This document shows positions 1 to 6,349 of a DNA stretch of 6,349 bases, one piece after another. Numbering within the stretch: the stretch's first letter is position 1; each line of letters starts with the position of its first letter. The position numbers were made by a program, and so were the translations under genes. Origin of the DNA: Bryobacteraceae bacterium. Its GTDB lineage: Bacteria; Acidobacteriota; Terriglobia; Bryobacterales; Bryobacteraceae. The notes beneath the pieces were generated by a model. The model did no database searches. It was given only the letters and a program-made list of their open reading frames with translations, and had not been told where the DNA came from. The DNA lies in contig JACMLA010000827.1 in assembly GCA_014379815.1 (NCBI GenBank), positions 1 to 6,349 on the forward strand, in the 5' to 3' direction.

Positions 1-424
1 AAAGCTCTGGTGGCAAGCAAAGGTGGGCCCTACCAGACCCAGGCCGCCATTGCAGCATTGCATGCGACCGCGCCATCCGCTGCTGATACCGACGGGGGGC
101 AAATTACAGGATTATATGGGGCAAATTACAGGATTATATGGTGCGATGCTACGGCGTTCTCCGAATCCGGTTCTCGAATTAAACGCCGCCGTAGCTATGG
201 CCATGGCGGGCGAGGTTGACGAGGCGCTCGACTGGATCGCTTCTCTGGAACAGAGAAATGTCCTGAAAGGTTACTATCTCCTGCCGGCCGCGAAGGCGGA
301 CTTGCTTCGAAGGTGCGGGCGCAACAGCGATGCTTATGTCGCGTATGCCGACGCACTCTCGATCGCGCCTACCGAAGCGGAGAGACGCTATCTGAGGGGC
401 AGGATGATCGAAGTGCAACCCTGA
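1..424 (+). pseudogene. ECF42-type RNA polymerase sigma factor, 3' part, frameshifted
   Basis: This is the C-terminal part of an extracytoplasmic-function sigma factor of the ECF42 type (SigJ/DUF6596-like); the sigma-2 and sigma-4 DNA-binding regions would lie left of the window. Frame 1 from base 1 reads 'GGPYQTQAAIAALHATAPSAADTD', and frame 2 from about base 140 reads 'PNPVLELNAAVAMA', then 'YYLLPAAKADLLRRCGR' and 'APTEAERRYLRGR'. In the family these blocks follow one another in a single frame as a TPR-like helical extension. Here they are split by a 22-bp tandem duplication (96-141). Removing one copy gives the continuous 'TDGGQITGLYGAMLRR' expected for the family. As written, frame 1 runs into unrelated residues and stops at 217-219, losing about the last 90 residues; frame 2 ends at the TGA at 422-424. 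Family members normally regulate a neighbouring YCII/DGPF-type gene, which is not in this window. The family call is from remembered motifs. Whether the break is biological or a sequencing error cannot be told from here. Confidence 0.85.
96..141. repeat. Perfect 22-bp tandem duplication inside the sigma-factor gene
   Basis: Two identical 22-bp units lie head to tail at 96-117 and 118-139, beginning GGGGCAAATT and ending GGATTATAT. The 22-base periodicity extends two more bases, to 141. Since 22 is not a multiple of three, the second copy moves the reading frame by +1 and breaks the ECF42-like coding sequence. The copies are identical and one of them fits the protein family exactly, so the extra copy is recent or artefactual. 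Confidence 0.97.
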
Positions 425-3400
425 TTAGAAATCGATTCGAAGAGCGACCTGACCCTGCCGGGGTGTATTTGATTGCTGAGTCACACGACCGAAGTTTCCA
501 GCCGAAACGTTGCCAACGGGAGCGTTGAAAACCGTCCGGTTAAATGCGTTGAAGAATTCCGCACGGAATGTCAGAGTGACTTTCTCCCAAAGCGGGGTTC
601 TCTTAATCAGGCCAAACGACTCATTCAAGTATTCGTCGGCGCGCAGATCGGTGTAGGCACGGGCAGACGTACCGAGACGGAAGCCTGTGGGAGCGGAGAA
701 CGCGGCGGGGTTAATCCAGGAGCCTGCCAGAGGATCGGCTGGAGTCAGTCTCTTCGTCACGTCTGAGTTGGCATCCGGCCTCAGTATTCCGTTGAAGATA
801 GGAAGTGTTGAGTTGGCCGTCAGCGCGATTGGGCGACCTGACTGGTATTGATGAATCCCTGTCAGTTGCCACCCTCCGACTACTCTGCCCGCAATTCCAC
901 CGGAGTTCAGAAACGGTTTACCTGGTCCAAAAGGAAGCTCCCATGTATAGCTGATAGCGACTACGTGCGGTACATCGTTTGTGCTAACTGCTTTCTCCAG
1001 GCGACGGTTGTAAAAGGTCTGACCAGAAGGGCCCCCTCCCGCCGAGACGTCGCCATCAGAAATTGTTTTCGCCCAAGTATATGCACCCAGAACCGTCAGG
1101 CCCCGCGCAAATCGCCGTTCCACTTTGGTCTGCAAGGCGTGGTACGTCGAATTGCCATTTGGGTTCGAGTTATTCACCACGTTCAGGTACTGAGGATAGG
1201 GGCGAAGTGCTTGCGCCACTGAGCCCCGGAACCCTGCGTAGGGGGCTGTGATCCCAGCTGCTGCCGCAGCGGGTGACGTGATGTTTTGGGTCAGAGTAGA
1301 ACCTAGAGACAGGTAACTCGGGTCCACTTCATTTATGTTGAAGAGTCCGGTACCGAGACGCGTGCCCTTGACACCGACGTAAGACGCTTCCAGAAGCAGG
1401 CCGGTGATGACCTCCTGCTGCACGCTGAACTGAAAATTCTGGAAATAGGGCGGGCGGGCGTCGCCTCGACCGATCATGTTCACATTGCTCCCGTTCTGCA
1501 CAGTGGGATCAATAAAAGGTGGCCGAGGCCAGTTGGAAGGAAATCCGGAATCCCAGTTGAACGCCGGAGTGACGCCTGCGTCGAGCGTTGCGTAGGAAGG
1601 CGAACCGTTGAAGCCGAAAAGGAAGTTTTGCGAGCCCCGGAGACCCTGAGTGGCGTTACCCGGACCGTAGAACATCGTGTAGCCTCCGCGAAGAACCGTC
1701 CGGTTGAAAAGCTGGTACGCAAATCCAACGCGCGGGCCGAAGTTCTTCCAATAAGAATCGGCGAAGCTATTGCGGCTATCATCGCGACCGGGTCCAGTGC
1801 CAAGAAACGACACAGCCCCCGGACGTCCGCCCGCGCCTGGATTCGGCAAGCTGGGATCGAAGCTGGAGAAATTATCGTTATGTTCGCGACGCGGTGCGAA
1901 GTACTCCCAGCGCAGTCCGAGGTTCAACGTTAGCTTGCGGGTGATCTTCCAGTCATCCTGAACGAAAGCCGCCCAATATTGATATCTGTTCCCCGGGACA
2001 ACCAACAAGGCGTTGTACTCGGCAGCATCGACCTGGCCCAGCAGCAGGCTCGCGAAGGAGTGGCCACTGTTCGCCCTGCCCGCCGCGGTGGGAAATGCTG
2101 TCTCGTTCGAGTTGAAGAAGAAGCGGCCCTGTTGATTTGCCGGATCGGCCCCGTTGGTCTGCATCCAGCGCCCGTCTCCACCAAACTTGAAGCTATGATT
2201 TCCGCGGACCCAGCTGAGCGTGTCTGCGATCTGCAGAGTGTTGTTTACCTGCTTGCCCGTGTTCTTGGTTTGATCGCCCCAGCTGGTTAGGCCATCACCA
2301 AGCATGATACGGGGAAGGATATCTCCGGGAGGGTTGACCCCGGTCAAACCAAGTTGCTGCAAGTATCCCTGACCGGAAGTTGTCCTGGACCAGACTTGAG
2401 GCTCTCGCGTGTAACCAGCCCGTAAATTGTTCAGAACCGTTGGTCCGAACAGGTAGTCATGATTCAGCCGAAGCCAGCGCGCAGGACGCTGCTCGTCAAG
2501 GGCCGGGCTCAAAGCGCCTGGAAGCCGCTCGGGGTCCGTCAGCGACTGCTCGTTCCAAAAGACGAAAAAGTTCACGCGGTTTTTGTCGGAGAACTGGTGG
2601 TCGAATTTGCCGGTCCAGACATTACGCTCGATGCTCTGTGAACCTACAACTTGAAAATTGTTGAGTTGGCTGGAATTGGATGGCGTCGGCAAGAACTGCA
2701 AGTATCTTCGCGAGACGGCACTGAATTGGTTTTGGGGAATGATGTTCCCCGGGAACGGGTCCCGCGTGAAGCCGCCGGCACCATCTGCGCGCGTCGTTGC
2801 CGGGTTGTAAATGATTACCGGCTGTCCGTTGCGAGTAACGCCGGAGAAATCTCCTCGCTGCATGGCCGTTGTTGGGAAGCTGACAAGCTCATTCAGAGCT
2901 CCGGCCCGAAAGCGGTATCCGCCGTAGACGAAGTGAAAAAACGTGCGGTTGCGACCGTTATACAACTTTGGCAGCAGAATGGGGCCACCGAACGCAACGC
3001 CAAACTCGTTCTGCTTGTTAATGGCCCGCGTTCTTGCAATAAATCCTCGCGCGTCGAGCTTTTCATTGCGGAGATACTCCCACACAGAGCCGTGAAACTC
3101 ATTGGTCCCGGATCGTGTGGTGTATACCTCGAAACCCGCTCCGCTACGACCGTATTCCGCACTGAAATTACTGCTCACCAGCTTAAATTCAGAAATAGAT
3201 TCCACCGGCGGATACGTGAAAATCAGACCGCCACTCTCAGGGCTTGTGCTGCCGATACCGTCCATCAGGATCTCTTTGGAACGGTTTTGAGACCCGTTGA
3301 TCTGAGTGTTCGAGGTATCCCCGGTAACTCCAGGAGCGAGGAATACAAATGATCCGGGGTGTCGCATGTTTCCGGAGACCTGCAGCGGAAGATCGATAAT

Positions 3401-3829
3401 GCGTTCCCGATTCACTACGGTCCCGAGATCGGAGGTAGCACTTTCGACCAGAGGTGCGGCTCCTGTTACCTCAATTTGCTGCTCTACCTGCCCAACTTCC
3501 AGCATCACGTTGAGCGCAAGCGTCTGGGCAATGCTGAGCTCTGTGTCTTTGCGGACGGAGCGCCGGAAACCCGGAGCCTCGATGGTGACCTCGTACTTGC
3601 CTGCCGGAAGCTGGCCGACGACATAGTTGCCCGCGTCGTTTGTCCTGGTGGTGCTCCGTATGCCGGTTTCCTGGTTGCTAATTACAACCGTGGCATTTGC
3701 TACTGCCGCGTCCGTGGCGTCGGTAACTCGCCCGGTAACCGTGGCCCGGTCCGATTGAGCGTAAACAAGAGATGTCGCGAACAAGGCGAACAGCGACAGT
3801 GCAGAACGGGGCTCAAAAAGATAACGCAT
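425..3829 (-). CDS. Oar-like TonB-dependent-receptor-type outer-membrane protein
   Basis: A predicted 1134-residue outer-membrane beta-barrel of the type found in dozens of copies in Acidobacteriota, presumed to bind or import glycans or other large ligands; the ligand is unknown. Residues 1-25 form a Sec signal peptide (basic 'MRYLFEPR', hydrophobic core, likely cleavage after 'LVYA'). Residues about 28-115 are a carboxypeptidase-regulatory-like beta-sandwich ('VTGRVTDATDAAVANATV', 'TNDAGNYVVGQLPAGKYEV'). About 116-245 is plug-like ('ILMDGIGS' near 187; 'NFSAEYGRSGAG' at 221-232). The rest is barrel, with 'TRDPFPGNIIPQNQFS' at 355-370 and 'VQDDWKITRKLTLNLGLR' at 623-640. The protein ends in 'ALRIDF', the terminal aromatic residue expected for BAM-assembled barrels. 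The start is backed by the signal peptide and by an AGGA five bases upstream of the ATG. Length is normal for the family and the frame is intact. I see no clear TonB box after the signal peptide, so energy coupling is unproven. It is convergent with the sigma remnant. Confidence 0.95.
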   Translation of the reverse strand: MRYLFEPRSALSLFALFATSLVYAQSDRATVTGRVTDATDAAVANATVVISNQETGIRSTTRTNDAGNYVVGQLPAGKYEVTIEAPGFRRSVRKDTELSIAQTLALNVMLEVGQVEQQIEVTGAAPLVESATSDLGTVVNRERIIDLPLQVSGNMRHPGSFVFLAPGVTGDTSNTQINGSQNRSKEILMDGIGSTSPESGGLIFTYPPVESISEFKLVSSNFSAEYGRSGAGFEVYTTRSGTNEFHGSVWEYLRNEKLDARGFIARTRAINKQNEFGVAFGGPILLPKLYNGRNRTFFHFVYGGYRFRAGALNELVSFPTTAMQRGDFSGVTRNGQPVIIYNPATTRADGAGGFTRDPFPGNIIPQNQFSAVSRRYLQFLPTPSNSSQLNNFQVVGSQSIERNVWTGKFDHQFSDKNRVNFFVFWNEQSLTDPERLPGALSPALDEQRPARWLRLNHDYLFGPTVLNNLRAGYTREPQVWSRTTSGQGYLQQLGLTGVNPPGDILPRIMLGDGLTSWGDQTKNTGKQVNNTLQIADTLSWVRGNHSFKFGGDGRWMQTNGADPANQQGRFFFNSNETAFPTAAGRANSGHSFASLLLGQVDAAEYNALLVVPGNRYQYWAAFVQDDWKITRKLTLNLGLRWEYFAPRREHNDNFSSFDPSLPNPGAGGRPGAVSFLGTGPGRDDSRNSFADSYWKNFGPRVGFAYQLFNRTVLRGGYTMFYGPGNATQGLRGSQNFLFGFNGSPSYATLDAGVTPAFNWDSGFPSNWPRPPFIDPTVQNGSNVNMIGRGDARPPYFQNFQFSVQQEVITGLLLEASYVGVKGTRLGTGLFNINEVDPSYLSLGSTLTQNITSPAAAAAGITAPYAGFRGSVAQALRPYPQYLNVVNNSNPNGNSTYHALQTKVERRFARGLTVLGAYTWAKTISDGDVSAGGGPSGQTFYNRRLEKAVSTNDVPHVVAISYTWELPFGPGKPFLNSGGIAGRVVGGWQLTGIHQYQSGRPIALTANSTLPIFNGILRPDANSDVTKRLTPADPLAGSWINPAAFSAPTGFRLGTSARAYTDLRADEYLNESFGLIKRTPLWEKVTLTFRAEFFNAFNRTVFNAPVGNVSAGNFGRVTQQSNTPRQGQVALRIDF

Positions 3830-3834
3830 CAGGA

Positions 3835-3838
3835 TCCT
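3835..3838 (-). promoter_or_regulatory. Ribosome binding site of the outer-membrane protein gene
   Basis: On the minus strand an AGGA lies five bases before the ATG at 3829-3827 (AGGATCCTG then ATG). The position suits a Shine-Dalgarno site and, with the signal peptide that follows, fixes the start codon. Confidence 0.65.
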
Positions 3839-3872
3839 GAGTCGCAGAAATTAGAATTCACTGTAGTGCCCA

Positions 3873-3908
3873 CTTCCGGGAAGCGCATTGAGCGTCCGGC
3901 TTCGGAAG
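3873..3908. other. Two CTTC-GAAG palindromes, possible operator half-sites
   Basis: CTTCCGGGAAG (3873-3883) and CTTCGGAAG (3900-3908) are each palindromic about a single central base, with centres about 26 bases apart. The second overlaps the left side of the larger inverted repeat at 3894-3930. Similar sites in a promoter-bearing divergent region could bind a dimeric regulator, but the motifs are short and I recognise no known regulator consensus. Confidence 0.25.
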
Positions 3909-3930
3909 GTTTGTCCGTCCTTCACCGGAC
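3894..3930. repeat. Bipartite inverted repeat in the divergent intergenic region
   Basis: Outer arms GTCCGG (3894-3899) and CCGGAC (3925-3930) are exact reverse complements. They enclose a second exact pair, GAAGG (3905-3909) and CCTTC (3919-3923), around a 9-base centre. As RNA this would be a hairpin with an asymmetric internal loop; as DNA it could be an operator between the divergently transcribed receptor and epimerase genes. No T-tract follows on either strand, so it is not an obvious terminator. It lies 65-101 bases upstream of the receptor start and 101-137 bases upstream of the epimerase start. Function is unknown and chance is possible. Confidence 0.4.
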
Positions 3931-4030
3931 CGACATCTCCCAGTTGCTAAATTACCTCATGTGTTGAAGCCAGTGTTGTCGCCAGATGCAAACCAGATTC
4001 TTTGTGCTGCGGGCAGGCCAAACTAAAATC

Positions 4031-5101
4031 ATGAAGATCCTGCTGACTGGTGCGTGCGGGTTTGTCGGAAGTCGGGTCGCAGAGAGCTTGAAGTCGGCTC
4101 AGGGAGACCTGGAAATCATCGGACTGGACAACTTCAGTCGCCCAGGCTCAGAGACAAATCGGGTACGCCTCAACCGCCTCGGAATCAAAACGACCCACGC
4201 CGATATAAGGATGACCAGCGACCTCGGGGGATTGCCGAAAGTAGATTGGGTTATCGATGCCGCAGCTAATCCTAGTGTGCTGGCAGGGATCGATCAGAAA
4301 GTGAGTCCCCGGCAGTTGTTCGAACACAATCTGCTTGGCACTCTGGAAGTTCTTGAGTATTGCCGGTCGATCGGAGCTGGGCTGATACTGCTAAGCACCA
4401 ACCGTGTCTATTCCATCGCTGCCCTCAACGCGTTGCCACTCCAGGTCACGCGAAATGGGTTTGTTCTGGACGATTCCAAAGGCCTGCCGAACGGAGTGTC
4501 TCCTGCCGGCATTGATTCGCTTTTCGACACCTCCCCGCCGATCTCTCTTTACGGGACATCGAAGCTCGCGTCTGAGCTGTTAGCTCTCGAATATGGCGCG
4601 GCCTTCGGCTTACCGGTCTGGATAAACAGGTGCGGACTCCTCGCGGGAGCGGGTCAGTTCGGCACCGCAGAAAATGGAATCATCAGCTACTGGATCCATG
4701 GACATTGCTCCGGCGCCCGACTGCGTTACACGGGTTACGAGGGCCTCGGCTACCAGACACGTGACGTTCTTCATCCCCGGGATCTGACAGCCCTGATCCG
4801 AAAGCAGATGAGCACGGCGCGATCACAGGGACGACGTCTCTACACAGCAGGTGGAGGATCGGACAACGCGATCTCCCTTGCCCAGCTAACCGATTGGTGC
4901 AACAGCAGGTTCCCGGCCAATCTGCCGGAACCCGATCTTAGGCCCCGGCCTTTTGACGTGCCCTGGCTGGTGATGGATAACAGCGATGTCCATCACGAGT
5001 TCGGCTGGGAACCGGAGACCTCTTTATCTGAGATTCTGTCCGAGATAGCGGAGCACGCAGAAGCTACACCAGGATGGCTTCAGGTATGCGCCGGGCAGTG
5101 A
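4031..5101 (+). CDS. NAD-dependent nucleotide-sugar epimerase, CDP-paratose 2-epimerase-like
   Basis: A cytoplasmic extended short-chain dehydrogenase/reductase, 356 residues from this start. The N-terminus 'MKILLTGACGFVGS' carries the Rossmann GxxGxxG (G7, G10, G13). The acidic D33 after the second strand ('GLDNFSRPGSE') suits NAD binding. 'LSTNRVYS' (121-128) supplies the catalytic Ser/Thr and 'YGTSK' (174-178) the YxxxK pair. The segments 'AANPSVLAGID', 'LNALPL', 'INRCGLLAG' and 'GYEGLGYQTRDVLH' resemble CDP-paratose/CDP-tyvelose 2-epimerases more than UDP-glucose 4-epimerases, which suggests inversion at C2 of a CDP-deoxyhexose for a surface glycan. The substrate is inference: no other CDP-sugar gene is in the window. 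An in-frame ATG at 3986 would add 15 residues (MQTRFFVLRAGQTKI). I prefer 4031 because the Rossmann fold normally begins within a few residues of the start. Neither ATG has a strong Shine-Dalgarno; an AGG at 4015-4017 is rather distant. It is divergent from the receptor gene and convergent with the glycosidase-like gene. Confidence 0.92.
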   Translation: MKILLTGACGFVGSRVAESLKSAQGDLEIIGLDNFSRPGSETNRVRLNRLGIKTTHADIRMTSDLGGLPKVDWVIDAAANPSVLAGIDQKVSPRQLFEHNLLGTLEVLEYCRSIGAGLILLSTNRVYSIAALNALPLQVTRNGFVLDDSKGLPNGVSPAGIDSLFDTSPPISLYGTSKLASELLALEYGAAFGLPVWINRCGLLAGAGQFGTAENGIISYWIHGHCSGARLRYTGYEGLGYQTRDVLHPRDLTALIRKQMSTARSQGRRLYTAGGGSDNAISLAQLTDWCNSRFPANLPEPDLRPRPFDVPWLVMDNSDVHHEFGWEPETSLSEILSEIAEHAEATPGWLQVCAGQ

Positions 5102-5115
5102 TGACAGCCAGCCGG

Positions 5116-6349
5116 TTACCGCCTGCACGCGGTTGGTTGTAAAAATCTACCGGCGCCGGACTGAAACGCGTACCATGCGGGTTTAGGCCCACCGTTCAAG
5201 TCCACGGTTCCCAGCCCCGAAAGAAAATTACTGAAAGGCGATCCGGCCCAGAGCCCATAGCTTGAGACCAGACTGCTGAGTACGACCGGATGAATGTCGC
5301 TCTTGAGAAAGAAATTCGCCGCCACAACCGTGCCACTGTTCTGGGCTAGCGCTCTGAACGTATTCTCGTAGAACTGGCCCTGAAGCTCCGGAGAACCATT
5401 CACTTCTCGCGAACTCGAAAAGCCCAGCTCCGTAATCAGAATCTGCCTTCCATTCGAACTGCGCACCAAATCTGTGAGGTCGGCCGACGCCGCAGAAGGG
5501 TTGCGTTGCATCAAACCGACACCCAGTGGGTAATAGGTGTACCCAACGTGATCGCCCAGATCCTTAGTGCGGTCAAAAACCAGACTGTTCAACCTGACGT
5601 TGTGGAAGGCATAAACAATCCCCGTGGAGGCGCCGGGGCGACCTCGGCGGAGTTCACTTTGTCCCACTGCAAAGAAAGTCCGGAAAGCTGGTATCTGATC
5701 CTGATGATTTTGTAGGTAAATGTCAGCTTCGTTGGCCAGATGGAAATACCGGACGGCTGGCATGACAGGCGTTATGGCGGTCAGCAGGTCCGACAGGCGA
5801 CGCAACACCAAAGCATCGTCCATCGCTTTTCCCTTTAGGTCGTCTGGAAATAGCGGACCATTGGTGTCGACGGCTCGCAGCGTTAAACTTGCCGTCATAC
5901 CTTTCTGACTGGCCCAGGCGGCTATCTTCCTGATCCGATCAAGTGCGAAAACGCCGGGTGAGGGCTCCAGTTCAGTCCATGTCGCACTTATGCTGAGGTA
6001 CCGCGACCCGCTCTCGAAAGTCCGGTCCAGTTCGGTTTTCAATCCCGGATCTGAGTAGTCTCCATAAGCGGCCGGATTCGGGTCGATACCTATTGCTGGA
6101 CATTCCGCAGCTCGTACGCCAGCAGTTGAGAGTGGCAAAGTGTTGTTTACTTGAAAACTGCTAAGCGTAAATGCATCTGCCTGTCCAATCTGGACGAAAC
6201 CGACGTCCGGAGCCAAATACCAGTCCTCGATACCACCTCCAAGCCAGGTAAACTTGTAGCGTCGGCAGTTGGCCAGAAAGGCGCCGTTGACCGCCATTCT
6301 CTCAGTGTTGCTAACGAGGGTGGCGGTTCCTGCTTCACCAGTCACCGAT
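5116..6349 (-). CDS. Glycoside hydrolase-like (clan A TIM-barrel) protein, C-terminal part
   Basis: The frame is open to the window edge, so the true start and any signal peptide lie to the right. A GTG at 6345-6343 is only the first possible start inside the window and is unlikely to be real. Counting from it, residues about 1-75 are beta-rich, with 'EDWYLAPDVGFVQIGQ' at 40-55, and I cannot assign them to a family. About 100-400 looks like a TIM barrel: 'WTELEPSPGVF' (123-133), 'HLANEADIY' (202-210, E206 as candidate acid/base), 'YTYYPLG' (269-275), 'ILITELGF' (302-309, E306 as candidate nucleophile) and a closing 'PKPAWYAFQ' (387-395). An NE followed about 100 residues later by a TE is the clan GH-A pattern (families such as GH5, 39, 42 and 53), where retaining beta-glycosidases use these two glutamates. 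The exact family and substrate are not recognisable by eye. Its stop is 14 bases from the epimerase stop, which places it next to another glycan gene. An exported role is inferred from style only. Confidence 0.8.
   Translation of the reverse strand, partial: SVTGEAGTATLVSNTERMAVNGAFLANCRRYKFTWLGGGIEDWYLAPDVGFVQIGQADAFTLSSFQVNNTLPLSTAGVRAAECPAIGIDPNPAAYGDYSDPGLKTELDRTFESGSRYLSISATWTELEPSPGVFALDRIRKIAAWASQKGMTASLTLRAVDTNGPLFPDDLKGKAMDDALVLRRLSDLLTAITPVMPAVRYFHLANEADIYLQNHQDQIPAFRTFFAVGQSELRRGRPGASTGIVYAFHNVRLNSLVFDRTKDLGDHVGYTYYPLGVGLMQRNPSAASADLTDLVRSSNGRQILITELGFSSSREVNGSPELQGQFYENTFRALAQNSGTVVAANFFLKSDIHPVVLSSLVSSYGLWAGSPFSNFLSGLGTVDLNGGPKPAWYAFQSGAGRFLQPTACRR

Noticed and set aside
23..424. 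A separate intact 133-residue gene starting at 23
   Set aside because: The first 30 or so residues are an out-of-frame reading of the conserved frame-1 sigma-factor sequence. The frame is open only because of the tandem duplication, so it is part of a broken gene.
529..1705. Repeated near-palindrome AACCGTCCGGTT near 530-541 and again near 1694-1705
   Set aside because: Both copies encode the same 'FNRTV' motif on the minus strand in the barrel domain, so the repeat follows from protein sequence and codon choice.
2651..3967. Long plus-strand open frames (2651-3352, 233 residues; 3359-3967, 202 residues) opposite the receptor gene
   Set aside because: They lie antisense to a clearly conserved receptor coding sequence, have no recognisable domains, and show the odd composition expected of shadow frames.
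3830..4030. Sigma-70-type -35/-10 promoters for the divergent genes
   Set aside because: I tried TTG-type -35 and AT-rich -10 candidates (for example near 3851-3860 on the minus strand and near 3951-3990 on the plus strand), but none had both boxes at acceptable spacing.
5102..5165. Possible bidirectional terminator between epimerase and glycosidase-like genes (ACCGC-CTGCAC-GCGGT near 5117-5132)
   Set aside because: The stem is only five base pairs, lies inside the end of the glycosidase-like coding sequence, and has no following T-tract on either strand.
1..6349. CRISPR arrays, tRNA or rRNA genes, insertion sequences, phage genes
   Set aside because: No spaced direct-repeat array, no tRNA-like cloverleaf or rRNA sequence, and no transposase or phage protein motif was seen. 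Coding sequence covers nearly the whole window.

Overview
The window looks like chromosomal DNA of an Acidobacteriota bacterium, probably from the Solibacter/Bryobacter side of the phylum. The main reason is the large Oar-like TonB-dependent-receptor-type outer-membrane protein at 425-3829. Its carboxypeptidase-regulatory N-terminal domain and its 'RDPFPGNIIPQNQF' segment are hallmarks of the very large paralogous family in that phylum. This assignment is inference from protein style; no marker gene is present.

Layout, left to right. (1) 1-424, plus strand: the 3' end of an ECF42-type sigma factor gene (TPR-like C-terminal region). It is thrown out of frame by a perfect 22-bp tandem duplication at 96-141. 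(2) 425-3829, minus strand: an intact 1134-residue outer-membrane receptor-like protein, convergent with the sigma remnant, with the two stop codons directly abutting. (3) 3830-4030: a roughly 200-bp divergent intergenic region with a bipartite inverted repeat and two small palindromes, but no promoter I can call with confidence. (4) 4031-5101, plus strand: an extended-SDR nucleotide-sugar epimerase most like CDP-paratose (CDP-tyvelose) 2-epimerases. (5) 5116 to the window end, minus strand: the C-terminal part of a large, probably exported protein with a clan-A-like glycoside hydrolase TIM barrel, preceded by a beta-rich segment I do not recognise. It is tail-to-tail with the epimerase, 14 bp apart.

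The genes do not form one operon, since the strand alternates at every step. The epimerase and the glycosidase-like protein both concern glycans and could belong to a surface polysaccharide locus continuing to the right; that is inference. I found no RNA genes, CRISPR array, insertion sequence or phage feature. The observation most worth following is the sigma-factor frameshift. It is either a very recent inactivation, a reversible (phase-variable) switch, or a sequence/assembly error. I did not find evidence of a clearly new biological system.
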